Below are positions 16,891 through 26,582 of a stretch of DNA of 64,000 nt, piece by piece. Location: positions 39,596-103,595 of the forward strand of contig SDNP01000004.1 of assembly GCA_004524445.1 (NCBI GenBank). Direction: 5' to 3'. A model generated the notes under the pieces. That model did no database searches, was not told the DNA's origin, and saw nothing but the letters and a program-made list of their open reading frames with translations. The DNA is from Candidatus Thorarchaeota archaeon (GTDB lineage Archaea; Asgardarchaeota; Thorarchaeia; Thorarchaeales; Thorarchaeaceae). The translations under genes and the position numbers were made by a program. How positions within the stretch are numbered: position 1 is the stretch's first letter; each line of letters begins with the position of its first letter.

Positions 16891-17940
16891 CTATTTCTCG
16901 TTGGTTATACCCAGCACACCAAAATCCAGAGACTCTCTTAGGATTTTCACTACCACTGGGACCTTCTCAATGTTCTCGGTAGTAACAGTTCCAATTAGTG
17001 AATCTACAATTTGTCCAGTAGTATAGGTGTCGTAACCCGTCATCATTATGGGAACCTCCTTCTCTCTCGCCTGAGCCAGCGTTCGAATATTGGGACCCAT
17101 ACCACCTGTCAGAATGAGGAGATTTGTGTCAGTTTCCATAGCCGCCATACAGATATCTGCTCTATCTCCACTGGTGATTACTGCCTTGTTCTTTGCCCTT
17201 CTGAACCATTTTAGTGCATTCTCGGGTGCCATACTGCCCACCATGAAACGATCTACAAGGATATCTTCCTTGTCTTCACCAACAACCATTTGTCCGTCTA
17301 GTGCCTTCAGAATCTCTTGAACACTAGGAGCAAAGAGCTCACGATTCCTATAGATTGAACCTAAAAAGTCCATGTCACTGGATTTAATGAATTCTCTTAT
17401 GCTTCCAGAAACAATCGTCTTTAGCATAGGGGGAACCATATTGAGGGCTATTGTCAAATCCTTGACATTGTGTCTGAGAAAGAGATCCTTTTGGAGCAAT
17501 ACGTCATCAATGGCTGTGACATCCTGAAAATTCACAAGGCAGATAGCCTTTGCACCAAGCTCTTCAGCAATCTGAGGGGTAGAGAGATTCACATGGAGAA
17601 GATGCCACGGAGCTTCTGTACCTTCGATCAATACTATATCTTTCCCATCGGACACGTTACTATACGCGTCCAAGATTCTACTCCGTAATTGTTTATATCC
17701 AATTCTCAATAATTCATCATAGCTTGATTTCATTCTCTCGATGGGACAAATATTGCTCAGATTGGCACGAAGGTTTAGAACCTGTTTCATCAAAGAGGCA
17801 TCCGGGTCATTCGGAGCGCCTACTGGCTTGAAATATCCAACCTTCAAGCCCTGCTGCTTGGCGTATTCTGAGAGAGCTAGAGCCACCAATGTCTTCCCGG
17901 TTAGGGTCTGACCGCTTATCACGTAATTTTCCGGCATCAT
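16891..17940 (-). CDS. BioD-like P-loop plus DRTGG domain protein
   Basis: 349 residues resembling the N-terminal half of large phosphotransacetylases. The N-terminal P-loop domain has the unusual loop SGQTLTGKT near residue 9 and KVGYFKPVG near 36. After about residue 225 comes a DRTGG domain with AVITSGDRADI, LLILTGGMGPN and a DTYTTGQI motif. No phosphotransacetylase catalytic domain is present. Its start overlaps the stop of the acyl-CoA synthetase gene by 4 bases, so the two are coupled; a ligand-sensing control role over the synthetase is an inference. Confidence 0.87.
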   Translation of the reverse strand: MMPENYVISGQTLTGKTLVALALSEYAKQQGLKVGYFKPVGAPNDPDASLMKQVLNLRANLSNICPIERMKSSYDELLRIGYKQLRSRILDAYSNVSDGKDIVLIEGTEAPWHLLHVNLSTPQIAEELGAKAICLVNFQDVTAIDDVLLQKDLFLRHNVKDLTIALNMVPPMLKTIVSGSIREFIKSSDMDFLGSIYRNRELFAPSVQEILKALDGQMVVGEDKEDILVDRFMVGSMAPENALKWFRRAKNKAVITSGDRADICMAAMETDTNLLILTGGMGPNIRTLAQAREKEVPIMMTGYDTYTTGQIVDSLIGTVTTENIEKVPVVVKILRESLDFGVLGITNEK

Positions 17941-20030
17941 TTTTCACCTCCAATTGTAATTTTGACATCAACAGCAGATACACCTTTGCCTTTCTCGTAA
18001 GCAAAGGCCGGATTAATGTCAAGTTCCACAATTTCTTCAAAATCGGTGACAAGCTGACTGATTCGTAGAATAGTATCTTGAATTGCCACTATGTCGCTTG
18101 GCGGCTCCCCTCGTACACCCTCAAGCAAAGTGCCAATTTTGGTTTCTTTCATCAGTTCACTAGCATCACTTCTTGTCATGGGAGCGAGCCGAAAGGCAAT
18201 ATCCTTCAAGTAGTTTACAAATATGCCGCCAGCTCCAAACATTATGAGCGGCCCAAACTGAACATCCCGCGAGCATCCAATTATCAGCTCTTTTCCTTCT
18301 TCAGCCATCTCCTGCACATCCACACCATAGATGATGGCTTTGGGCATATGTTTCCGAGCGTTCTCAACGATTTCAAGAAACGCCGCTTCTACTTCTCGAG
18401 GTGTTTTGAGACCCACCTTAATACCGCCAATGTCGCTCTTGTGGACAATATCAGGACTAGCAATTTTTAACACCACAGGATATCCGAGTTCCTCTGCTTT
18501 TGCTGTGGCCTCCTCAGCACTGGTTGCCAGTCTGATTTTAGCTACAGGAATACCATAGCATTCCGCAATCGCATGAGCCTCACTGCCCAACAGAACTCGT
18601 CTTTCATCTTCGCGAACCTCCTGTATGATCTCCTTCACTCTGTCAGTATCAGCTTTATACTTGGGTATTGATTCATCCTTCACGCTATCTCTATTCAATA
18701 CATATTGATAGAGCTCAGCCAACGCATTAACAGCACGTTCCGGAAAGTCAAAGACTGGAATTCCTCCGTCTGTCAGGACAATTCTGGGATATACCATTGA
18801 ATTGCCACCCATGAATACAGCAAGCAGCGGCTTGTCCGGATATTTTTTGTGAGATTCAACAATCACTTGTGCAGTTTCTGTTTCTTTTGTCATGGCCTGA
18901 GGAGTAACCAGTACTAATACAGAGTCAACCTTCTCATCTCGCAGAGCTGCCTCTGTGCAAAGTGCATAGTCTTCAGGTTGAGCAGTCCCAAGCGCATCAA
19001 TCGGATTGTAGACTGCTGCTGCTGGAGGCAGCTCCTCTCGCAGAAGTTCAACTGTGTTCTGAGAGAGCTCCGCAATCTCTAATCCATGTGCTTCGCATGC
19101 ATCTGTGGTGATGATGCCAGGACCGCCTGCATTGGTGATAATTGCCACCTGATTTCCAGCTGGGAGATGCATATCATCAAACACGTTTGCGATATCAAAA
19201 AGCTCAGCCATACTGGTTGCTCGGCTTACGCCTGACTGTTTGAATGCGGTGTCATATGCGGTATCACTGCCTGCGAGAGATCCCGTGTGCGATGAAGCCG
19301 CTCTTGCCCCAGCTTGACTTACCCCAGACTTGATCACAAAGATGGGCTTCTTTTGAACTACTTTCTTGCACACATCCATAAATTTCCGTCCATCAACTAC
19401 GGATTCAATATAGAGCAGAACAAATGTTGAATCAGGGTCTCTTCCAAATGCCTGAATCAAGTCGGCTTCATCAAGTTGTGCCTTATTTCCCAGACTGACA
19501 AATTTGGAAAATCCAATTCTTTCCATGAGACTCCAATCTAGAATTCCCGTCATCAGAGCACCCGACTGAGATGCAAATGCGATTGTACCCTTTGAGGGTG
19601 TTCCTGCAGAGAATGAAGCATTGTAGGGCGCATGAGTGTTGATTATTCCGAGACAATTCGGACCCAGCATAACCATCCCGTGTTCTTCTGCAACTTTTGC
19701 TATTTCCTTTTCAGCCTCTGCTCCTTCATGTCCAATCTCTTTGAATCCGGCAGTTATGATTACCAATGCCTTGACTTCTTTTTCAGCGCATTGCTTAACA
19801 ACGGTCAGAACGTATTTGGCAGGAATGACTATAACAGCCATATCAACATCGCTAGCAATATCATTTACAGCTCTATATGCCTGATGTCCAAGAATTTCTC
19901 CAGCTTTTGGATTGACTGGATAGATTCTGCCGCCGAATCCGCTATCGATGAGATTTCGCATCACATCGTTGCCAAGTTTTCCCTTTGTTGCGGATGCGCC
20001 AATCACTGCAATCGATTTTGGATCGAACAT
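17937..20030 (-). CDS. ADP-forming acetyl/acyl-CoA synthetase, fused alpha-beta chain
   Basis: About 698 residues. The alpha part starts MFDPKSIAVIGASATKGKLG, a CoA-binding Rossmann domain, and the phosphorylated His is in ASSHTGSLAGSD near residue 256. The beta part is an ATP-grasp domain with EAHAIAECYGIP, GYPVVLKIASPDIVHKSD and GVDVQEMAEEGKELIIG. The enzyme converts acyl-CoA, ADP and phosphate to acid, CoA and ATP, typical of fermenting archaea. ATG 20030 matches the family N-terminus; an upstream frame reaches 20108 without homology. The downstream Pta-N-like gene is coupled. Confidence 0.95.
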   Translation of the reverse strand: MFDPKSIAVIGASATKGKLGNDVMRNLIDSGFGGRIYPVNPKAGEILGHQAYRAVNDIASDVDMAVIVIPAKYVLTVVKQCAEKEVKALVIITAGFKEIGHEGAEAEKEIAKVAEEHGMVMLGPNCLGIINTHAPYNASFSAGTPSKGTIAFASQSGALMTGILDWSLMERIGFSKFVSLGNKAQLDEADLIQAFGRDPDSTFVLLYIESVVDGRKFMDVCKKVVQKKPIFVIKSGVSQAGARAASSHTGSLAGSDTAYDTAFKQSGVSRATSMAELFDIANVFDDMHLPAGNQVAIITNAGGPGIITTDACEAHGLEIAELSQNTVELLREELPPAAAVYNPIDALGTAQPEDYALCTEAALRDEKVDSVLVLVTPQAMTKETETAQVIVESHKKYPDKPLLAVFMGGNSMVYPRIVLTDGGIPVFDFPERAVNALAELYQYVLNRDSVKDESIPKYKADTDRVKEIIQEVREDERRVLLGSEAHAIAECYGIPVAKIRLATSAEEATAKAEELGYPVVLKIASPDIVHKSDIGGIKVGLKTPREVEAAFLEIVENARKHMPKAIIYGVDVQEMAEEGKELIIGCSRDVQFGPLIMFGAGGIFVNYLKDIAFRLAPMTRSDASELMKETKIGTLLEGVRGEPPSDIVAIQDTILRISQLVTDFEEIVELDINPAFAYEKGKGVSAVDVKITIGGEK

Positions 20031-20329
20031 CACATCAATTCCTTTTTGTCTGTCCAATTTCCTACACAACCTCATGACAGTTAGATTCGTGCTTTTGGGG
20101 CAATGCATGAGTGATATAACTCATTGCCTAACGGCCGTGTAGGGAGGATGATTTCTACCACTAAAAAACTATGTTTCCTTCACCTCATCTCTTTGGATTG
20201 ATGAGGGTATCTACCCAGTATTACTCACTTCCATATTTATGTATGACCCAGGTGTTACTTAGATGAATACCTCGGTAGGCTCAATGTAGTACTGCCGAAA
20301 TCTTCACAGAGAGATAATTGGTGGAAAAA

Positions 20330-20470
20330 ATGAAACTTGTAACACTACATGTCCCAGAAACCTACATCGATGGATTGGAGAAATTGGTTGACAGCAATCT
20401 CTATCCCAATAGATCTGAGGCAATTCGTATAGCAATCCGTGACCTGCTTAAAAGAGAGCTCTGGGGTTAG
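20330..20470 (+). CDS. Ribbon-helix-helix (CopG-like) small regulator
   Basis: 46 residues starting MKLVTLHVPETYIDGLEKLV and ending RDLLKRELWG. The pattern is a strand with alternating residues (KLVTLHVP), helix A (YIDGLEKLVDSN), turn YPNRSE and helix B (AIRIAIRDLLKREL), the textbook ribbon-helix-helix layout. Dimers of this fold bind DNA through the paired strands. ATG 20330 follows GGTGG by 5 bases; an in-frame GTG at 20321 is a less likely start. It stands alone, divergent from the acyl-CoA synthetase gene, whose transcription it could control. Confidence 0.85.
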   Translation: MKLVTLHVPETYIDGLEKLVDSNLYPNRSEAIRIAIRDLLKRELWG

Positions 20471-20793
20471 ATTCAGCCTTCACCTAGGACCGCCTTCGTG
20501 TGAGAAACGCCACGAACCTGTATGGCTGAGCGTCCACCCCGCCCTTTCATTTATGCAGAGTAATGAGATACAAGTGCAGGTCAAGATTTGATTTTGACTA
20601 CCGGCCTAGTAATGGGCAATTATTTCAGAACTGAATTTTGTTGATTGCGATTTTCCAAATTAGTTGGTTGAATATGGACCTATCCAGCAAAAACAGCAAA
20701 TCTTCATTGTGTCTACCTGAATTGCTTTAACTGGATAAATGATTACATTCATGTAAATTGCAATTTTGCTTTCCCCGTCAGGAGAAACCATTC
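20471..20793. other. Intergenic region
   Basis: About 320 bp between the RHH gene and the Cys-rich pair. No gene or RNA structure is convincing. An A/T-rich segment near 20720-20760 likely holds the promoter of the downstream gene. CAGGAGA at 20779 is its ribosome site. Confidence 0.4.
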
Positions 20794-21768
20794 ATGGACT
20801 CAGATGTCAAAGAAAAAATGAAACAACACAAGACCATCAGAGTTATTCGTGGTTGCCCTTGTTTCAAAGTCTTCGGTGATGAAAAGCTCTGTGTCAATGA
20901 CGACAGCATTTTGGAACTTGATGTTATGGAGATGGATCCATCGTTCTTCAATTTACATACAACGAAAGAATCACTAGAAAAAGAGAAGGCCGATAAGGGA
21001 AATCTATGTTATCTCTGCATATACTCCAACTATCCTGACAATAGGGTGTACTGTATTTCACAGGGTTGGAACCTTAGGATACATGGCAAGGACGTCAGAG
21101 CTGATGAGCTGGAAGATGCAATGCAATTTCTATCAACAACTGATAAATCCGCCAGTGCAGAACTATGTAGTGATTGTCTCTATAAATTCCTCCTCACTCT
21201 GGGAGAATCTTTTACCGACATTATGTCAGAAACTGAGAAAATGGAGGAAATCAAGAAATATGTTGATGAATTCTCCATCATGATAGCAATCAAGCTGAGT
21301 GAAACAGATGATCAGATGGGGGCAATAGGGCAATTAGAAGATAAGGGTGAAGAATTAGACCATGTTGCGATTATTCAGAGATACCTTATTCAACTTCAGG
21401 ACCAACAAAATGAATACGTGAAGATTCATGAGAGACTTGAGAGAGAGGACGCTCCGTGTTGGATATTAGATTTGATTGAGGAAAGGCAGAAACTGGCACG
21501 TCTTGAATTTCAATTTTACAGTCAAGTCCTTCTTCTGAGGAGCATTACCGATTTTCATTTGGTAATCAAAGTGCTGTATTTTATTCTGGAAACCTCTTCT
21601 AGAATTCTTGCGCTTAACTCGGACATCCACAGCAAAATCCCTTCAGAAGAATTCATCGAGAAAAGCAAATACGACGGTGAACTGGCTATACTTTTAAATT
21701 ATAAGAGCAAGGGCAGAGCTATTGAACATAACTTCGGAAACATTCTTCAAATCCTCGGAAGATTGTGA
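20794..21768 (+). CDS. Cys-rich protein, first of a tandem pair
   Basis: 324 residues from ATG 20794; a TTG frame from 20758 is 12 residues longer but the CAGGAGA site fits the ATG. The N-terminal half holds CPCF, CVNDD, CYLCIY, VYCISQGW, RIHGKDV and CSDCLY motifs, about nine cysteines in all, likely a zinc or Fe-S site. The C-terminal half is alpha-helical (FQFYSQVL, VLYFILET, FGNILQILG). I recognise no known family. The neighbour at 21803 shares all these motifs. No membrane segment or signal peptide was seen, so a cytoplasmic protein is likely. Confidence 0.85.
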   Translation: MDSDVKEKMKQHKTIRVIRGCPCFKVFGDEKLCVNDDSILELDVMEMDPSFFNLHTTKESLEKEKADKGNLCYLCIYSNYPDNRVYCISQGWNLRIHGKDVRADELEDAMQFLSTTDKSASAELCSDCLYKFLLTLGESFTDIMSETEKMEEIKKYVDEFSIMIAIKLSETDDQMGAIGQLEDKGEELDHVAIIQRYLIQLQDQQNEYVKIHERLEREDAPCWILDLIEERQKLARLEFQFYSQVLLLRSITDFHLVIKVLYFILETSSRILALNSDIHSKIPSEEFIEKSKYDGELAILLNYKSKGRAIEHNFGNILQILGRL

Positions 21769-21802
21769 AAAAGATGGGATATGAATAGGGAAGAGAGCAG
21801 TA

Positions 21803-22702
21803 ATGAAGGAGCCAAAGGCATTCGGGTTCTGCCCCTGTTATAGGGACTTCAAGGGTGAAATCCTCTGTGTTAATGATGACGATATAATAGACATCGAACC
21901 CATGACGCTAGGCACAGACATTCTTGGATCCAATCCTACTACAGAGGAGATAGAGCGATTCAGGTGCGACGACGGCCAGACATGCTATATGTCCATTTAC
22001 ATAGACAATGGCGGAGTCTATTGTTTATCTCAGGGGTGGCCTATTCGTATTCATGGGAGAGATGTGTCTGCAGAAGACTTGATCACAGCACTCAGGCTCT
22101 ATTTCATTGGCGAGATTCAACCCACTCTTGATTGTGCAACTTGCATATACGGCATCCTCCTTGCTTTAGTAATGTCAGAAGAGAAGCAATTTGACTCAAT
22201 CAAAAGATACCTTGATGAGTTCTCTTTAAAAATCGCTATCAATCTGAGCGAACTAAGCTCAGTGGAAGATGAGGAAGAAATTGATTACTTCGGAATCGTC
22301 AGAGCATATCTTGTAGATCTCCTCGAACAACAGAAATTCTGGCACAAAGCACAAAGAGGTATAGAGGAAAAAGAAGAAGATGGAGATTGGCTGAAAATTC
22401 TGGCCAGGCATATGGAAACACTTGATCGTCTGCAATTCCAGTTCTATAGCCAGGTTCTGAATATAAGAGGGACTGAGAACCAAAGAATACTGGTTAGGAT
22501 GCTGTACCATATTCTGAATACCGCGAAGGATATCTTCGAGGCAAATGATGCAGTATCAACGATAATCATGTCTGATAGAGGCACGTCATACAGAAACAAT
22601 AATGATAACGATATTGCAAATAGAATGGAAGAGTACGTTGAGAGGAGCATGACCATCGACCACTTTTTCGGGAACATTCTAGATATAATGAAGTCCACAT
22701 AA
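21803..22702 (+). CDS. Cys-rich protein, second of a tandem pair
   Basis: 299 residues, paralogue of the gene 34 bases upstream. Shared motifs in the same order are CPCY, CVNDD, TCYMSIY, VYCLSQGW, RIHGRDV, CATCIY, RYLDEFSLKIAINLSE, FQFYSQVL, LYHILNT and FFGNILDI. The N-terminal Cys cluster probably binds metal and the rest is helical. Duplication without sequence decay suggests both are maintained, perhaps as a heterodimer. The function is unknown; I cannot place it in a named family. Confidence 0.86.
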   Translation: MKEPKAFGFCPCYRDFKGEILCVNDDDIIDIEPMTLGTDILGSNPTTEEIERFRCDDGQTCYMSIYIDNGGVYCLSQGWPIRIHGRDVSAEDLITALRLYFIGEIQPTLDCATCIYGILLALVMSEEKQFDSIKRYLDEFSLKIAINLSELSSVEDEEEIDYFGIVRAYLVDLLEQQKFWHKAQRGIEEKEEDGDWLKILARHMETLDRLQFQFYSQVLNIRGTENQRILVRMLYHILNTAKDIFEANDAVSTIIMSDRGTSYRNNNDNDIANRMEEYVERSMTIDHFFGNILDIMKST

Positions 22703-22782
22703 CTGCCAATTCGGTCGCTGCAGAGTCATTATGATTCCTAGAACAGACGACTTTGACTTCTGCCATTCAAATTTCTGATTAC

Positions 22783-23733
22783 TTAGTTGTCAAATCCGTA
22801 AGTATTGACAAGCCACTGCACATATTTCCTTACCCCATTTTCCAAGCTTGTTTTGGGTTGCCAACCCAACGACTTGAGCAGACTTATGTCAATATCCGTG
22901 ATTACAACGTCTCCTGCCCATCCCCTCTTAGAACCTGTATATTCAATCCTTGCCTCTTCCAAGTTGAGAGATTCCACTACCAATTCAGCTATGCGTGAAA
23001 CCTTGAGCCGCTCACCAGAACCAATGTTTATGGGAAGATAGCCCCCATCTATATTTTGTGATACGCAGAGTGTTGCATCAACTGCATCACTGACATACAT
23101 GTAGGATTTTTCTTGACGCCCATCTCCTAGGACCTCCAATCGTGAGGGGTTTCTCTTCAGCTTCATGAAGAAATCATATATGACTCCATGCGTTGAACGA
23201 GACCCAATGATATTGGCGAATCGTAAGCTTGCACATTTAATGCCGTAGAGCGTTGAAAAGGATGAAAGATACATCTCTACAGCACCCTTTGCAGCCCCGT
23301 AATTGCTTATCGGGCGGAATGCGGTCGACTCAGGCGTGGGAAACTCATCAGTTTCACCATAGACTGTTCCTCCTGAGGATGCAAAAAGAATCTTGGCAAC
23401 ATCATTCTTTCTGGATTCATCCAATAGTTTCATGCTCCCTACGACATTGATTTCAAAATCCCAATACGGTTTCTGGACACTAAGACGTACATCTGGCTGC
23501 GCTGCAAAATGCAAAACAATGTCAACATCTTCAAGAGCTCTTTCTAGGTCATCATTAGATGTTATCGATCCTTTGATGAAACGGAAGTTATCCTTGCTCA
23601 TATGGGATTCAATATTGGATTTCAAGCCCCCTGAGAGGTCATCTAGTACTACTACGTCGTTCTTTTCGATCAGGGAGTCAACCAAATGACTTCCGATAAA
23701 CCCAGCCCCGCCAGTTACCAGCACTCTACTCAT
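22783..23733 (-). CDS. NAD-dependent sugar epimerase/dehydratase
   Basis: About 316 residues of the extended short-chain dehydrogenase family. VTGGAGFIGSHLVDS is the NAD-binding loop; VVLDDLSGG and DIVLHFAAQPDVR follow; the catalytic YGAAK (Tyr-x3-Lys) is near residue 146. It resembles UDP-glucose 4-epimerases and other nucleotide-sugar epimerases, so a role in surface glycan precursor synthesis is likely. ATG 23733 has AGGT 7 bases upstream; a TTG at 23739 is an alternative. No other glycan genes are nearby. Confidence 0.9.
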   Translation of the reverse strand: MSRVLVTGGAGFIGSHLVDSLIEKNDVVVLDDLSGGLKSNIESHMSKDNFRFIKGSITSNDDLERALEDVDIVLHFAAQPDVRLSVQKPYWDFEINVVGSMKLLDESRKNDVAKILFASSGGTVYGETDEFPTPESTAFRPISNYGAAKGAVEMYLSSFSTLYGIKCASLRFANIIGSRSTHGVIYDFFMKLKRNPSRLEVLGDGRQEKSYMYVSDAVDATLCVSQNIDGGYLPINIGSGERLKVSRIAELVVESLNLEEARIEYTGSKRGWAGDVVITDIDISLLKSLGWQPKTSLENGVRKYVQWLVNTYGFDN

Positions 23734-23780
23734 ATTCAAGACCTAATCACGAAAAAAAGGCGGTTGATAAATATGTATTC

Positions 23781-24383
23781 CTAGACGGAAAAACGCGGGT
23801 CTTCCAGTATTGCTCGAATAAAATCTATGGCAGAATGAGTAACTCGTTCAATATTCCACTCATCAACAAACTCACGGTATAATCTCCATTCCTCCAAAAA
23901 TGCTGACCCGATAACTCCTAGCTCTTCTTTTGTAACTGGGTCACCTTTTCCCATCCCAGAGCAAATTTCAACCAGGGCATGAAGACCCCATTTCATATCG
24001 CCATCAGAACGTTCGAACACAAATGGGAAGCTCCGGCATACACCAGGCCGAGCAGGATGAACCATACACAAATTATCCTTCAGAAACACGCAAGAATCAT
24101 CTTCTAGCTTCTTAAGTGCAGGATATGCAGGTCCTCTTTCTGTTAAGACTGATGGTGTGTCTTGAAGACCCATTGGAATAGTTTCATCCTCGGGAACAAC
24201 ATAGAAGTCGAGAGCTCGCATCATTTGATTTGCAGAAAGTCCAAGAGCATACGCAAGCCTCGCAATATCTCTTCCATTTACCGTCACCAAAATTTGCTCG
24301 TGCCGACAACACGCCCCACATTGTGTGCATTCAAATCGAACGTCAGTAGATATGTCTTTCCTGCTATTGCCATTCTCAGACAG
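23781..24383 (-). CDS. YkgJ-type Cys-cluster protein with non-standard start
   Basis: The protein carries the YkgJ pattern: FECTQCGACCRHEQ at the N-terminus, CVFLKDNLCMVHPARPGVCRSFPF near residue 100 and a conserved helix later. These cysteines bind zinc or Fe-S. The first ordinary start in frame (TTG 24290) lies after the first Cys cluster, so it cannot be the true start. The frame is open back to CTG 24383, just after an in-frame TAG (24386-24384), with no ATG, GTG or TTG between. It is 12 bases after the aminotransferase stop. Start by CTG or another rare codon, or a sequence error, is possible. Confidence 0.75.
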   Translation of the reverse strand: MSENGNSRKDISTDVRFECTQCGACCRHEQILVTVNGRDIARLAYALGLSANQMMRALDFYVVPEDETIPMGLQDTPSVLTERGPAYPALKKLEDDSCVFLKDNLCMVHPARPGVCRSFPFVFERSDGDMKWGLHALVEICSGMGKGDPVTKEELGVIGSAFLEEWRLYREFVDEWNIERVTHSAIDFIRAILEDPRFSV

Positions 24384-24395
24384 CTAGGGCACGAC

Positions 24396-25562
24396 CTAAG
24401 AAAAAGTTTCGAGGTACTTCTTCAGCTTTGTGAGACCGTTTTCGATTGACTCCATATCAGTTGCATATGAGAATCTCAAATTGTAATCATAATCGGTACC
24501 AAATGCTACTCCGGGAGTGCTACATACTCCGACCATTTTCAGCAGCAGTTCTGCCAGGGTTGCACTGGTAAGTCCATATTCTGAGAAGTCTGGAAAGACA
24601 TAGAATGCACCCATAGGGTTAGCACACTGGATGCCTTCAATCTCACAAAAGAGCTCTGTTATGCGATCACGGCGCCTTTGATACTCGGCTCTAACATTCT
24701 CAATAAAGCTCTGATCTCCCCTTAAGGCTTCAATGCCAGCATGTTGAACAAACGATGTAGCACACGAAGTTGTATTTTGCTGAATACGTACCAAGTTATT
24801 GATAGATTCAGGATTGCCTATTGCGTAGCCTAGTCTCCAACCAGTCATAGAATAAGCTTTGGAAAACCCGCTTATTGCCATCGTACGCTCCATAGAGGGG
24901 TCAACTTTTAGCATACTCTTCTGTTCAAAGCCATCGTAGACTAATGCATCATATATCTCATCACTGAAGACCAAGAAATCATAGTCTTCTGCCACATCGT
25001 GTATCAGCTTCAAATCCTCTTCGTCTAACACCCCACCCGTTGGGTTATTCGGGCTATTGACTATGATAGCGCTAACATGCCTATTTGCACGAGCCTTCAA
25101 TAATTCCGGGTCCAGTTTGTAATCCATGCTAGTAGGTACATCAATTGGTTTTCCACCAGCAGTTCTTACCATGACGCGATATGTTGGCCAGGCCGGCGAC
25201 AAAACTAGGACATCATCTCCTTGGTCGATTGCAGCATAGAGCCCACCAAAGAGCGCCATCTTTGCCCCGGGTGTAACAATAACATTCCTTCTGCCATCAA
25301 TCTTAATCCCCCTTTTCCCATAGGTTTCTTCTATGGCGTCCAAGAGCGGAGGTATGCCCCGCGCGGGCGTGTAGCGTGTATGCCCAGCCTTGAGTGCATC
25401 GATTGCAGCGTCTACTATATTCTTCGGAGTGTCATAATCCGGCTGCCCAACCTCAAAGTGATAGACTTGTCGACCCTCTCGTTCAAGACGATTGGCCAAT
25501 TCAAACATCTTGAGGGTACCCGATGCCGGAATTCTTTCCATTATGTGAGATGTCCAGTCCAT
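24396..25562 (-). CDS. Class I/II pyridoxal-phosphate aminotransferase
   Basis: 388 residues, type I fold, aspartate-aminotransferase-like. HYEVGQPDYDTP-like start (HFEVGQPDYDTP), SPNNPTGGV near residue 168, and SGFSKAYSMTGWRLGY with the PLP-binding Lys near 235. It transfers amino groups between an amino acid and 2-oxoglutarate; the exact amino acid is not predictable. The start ATG 25562 fits the family. It is followed by the Cys-cluster gene, which may be cotranscribed. Confidence 0.92.
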   Translation of the reverse strand: MDWTSHIMERIPASGTLKMFELANRLEREGRQVYHFEVGQPDYDTPKNIVDAAIDALKAGHTRYTPARGIPPLLDAIEETYGKRGIKIDGRRNVIVTPGAKMALFGGLYAAIDQGDDVLVLSPAWPTYRVMVRTAGGKPIDVPTSMDYKLDPELLKARANRHVSAIIVNSPNNPTGGVLDEEDLKLIHDVAEDYDFLVFSDEIYDALVYDGFEQKSMLKVDPSMERTMAISGFSKAYSMTGWRLGYAIGNPESINNLVRIQQNTTSCATSFVQHAGIEALRGDQSFIENVRAEYQRRRDRITELFCEIEGIQCANPMGAFYVFPDFSEYGLTSATLAELLLKMVGVCSTPGVAFGTDYDYNLRFSYATDMESIENGLTKLKKYLETFS

Positions 25563-25625
25563 ATCAGACCCACCAAGGCGTGACTATAAGCACTCTACAG
25601 ATGTATGGTTCTTCTCTGAGTGGTA

Positions 25626-26471
25626 TTATATCCCTTTTGGCAACATACAATCTCTAAGACTCTTCTCAAGTAACGTCTTTTGATGTTCAGTACCATGTAC
25701 GTTGATATGGTCGACAGCAGCCTGCCCTAAGCCCTGATTGTGTGCCTTCAGAAGGTGAGGGATATCAAAGGGGTCAAATCCGAGTAGTTTCGCACAGTAG
25801 GAGTCGATAGCTACGGGGTCCTCTCCAACGACTACCCCACCAACGAATTTGGTCTTCTTTTCTTCTCGCTTGCCAAGAACAACATTTGTCATTTCAAGAA
25901 TGGTAAAATCGGGTTTGTAATGGAAGAGTAAGTCTTGCAACACATCATCGATTGCATCATGATATACAGACTTGTCTTTCTCGGGAATCAGGCCAAACAG
26001 ATTCTTAACAGACCCACCTATAGTACATATATTGGGTTCTGCCTTCAGAGTTGCGAGATTTACAAGAAATTGCGAGTTCTCTATTGTTTCTGGCATCTCA
26101 TGTTTTTGAAAGAAATTCCCCGGAAAATCCACAGGCACCTTCTCATCCTGGCTGAGATTCTTGAAGCGTACACGCTCAGATAACGCAGTAGTACAACCCA
26201 AATTATGGAAAGCGCTTTCTGCACTACGAATCGGATTGTCACTCTCAACAACAACCAGTTTCGCAATATCTTCAAACACATTCACTACAGACATCATCAT
26301 TCCTAGGGAGGTATTTCCAGGCAATGCAGGATCATATATGGATGGTTTGATGATAATTTCATCAATGCCCTCTGCGAACCGAACTGGTTGGGGAAGCTTT
26401 GAAATGGCGACAGATAAAGCCTCCAAGGGGTTCTTCTTCACGGCCACCGAAATATCAGTAGTTAATTGCAT
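25626..26471 (-). CDS. DUF362 domain protein
   Basis: 281 residues with DUF362 features: IIIKPSIYDPALPG near residue 38, the region GGSVKNLFGLIPEKDKS near 153, and GEDPVAIDSYCAKLLGFDP near 217. Many DUF362 proteins carry a C-terminal ferredoxin domain; none is present here. The function of the family is poorly known, and redox or cofactor chemistry is usually suggested. It lies on the same strand as the aminotransferase, 60 bases upstream of it. Confidence 0.85.
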   Translation of the reverse strand: MQLTTDISVAVKKNPLEALSVAISKLPQPVRFAEGIDEIIIKPSIYDPALPGNTSLGMMMSVVNVFEDIAKLVVVESDNPIRSAESAFHNLGCTTALSERVRFKNLSQDEKVPVDFPGNFFQKHEMPETIENSQFLVNLATLKAEPNICTIGGSVKNLFGLIPEKDKSVYHDAIDDVLQDLLFHYKPDFTILEMTNVVLGKREEKKTKFVGGVVVGEDPVAIDSYCAKLLGFDPFDIPHLLKAHNQGLGQAAVDHINVHGTEHQKTLLEKSLRDCMLPKGI

Positions 26472-26582
26472 AGCTTACAATACCTATCGTGGGATTTTCA
26501 GTTGAGTGAAACGCCATAATTTGAGCAGGATCACTCGAACGAGATACAAAATCATCTCATTCACACTATTCGTATTCTTGAT

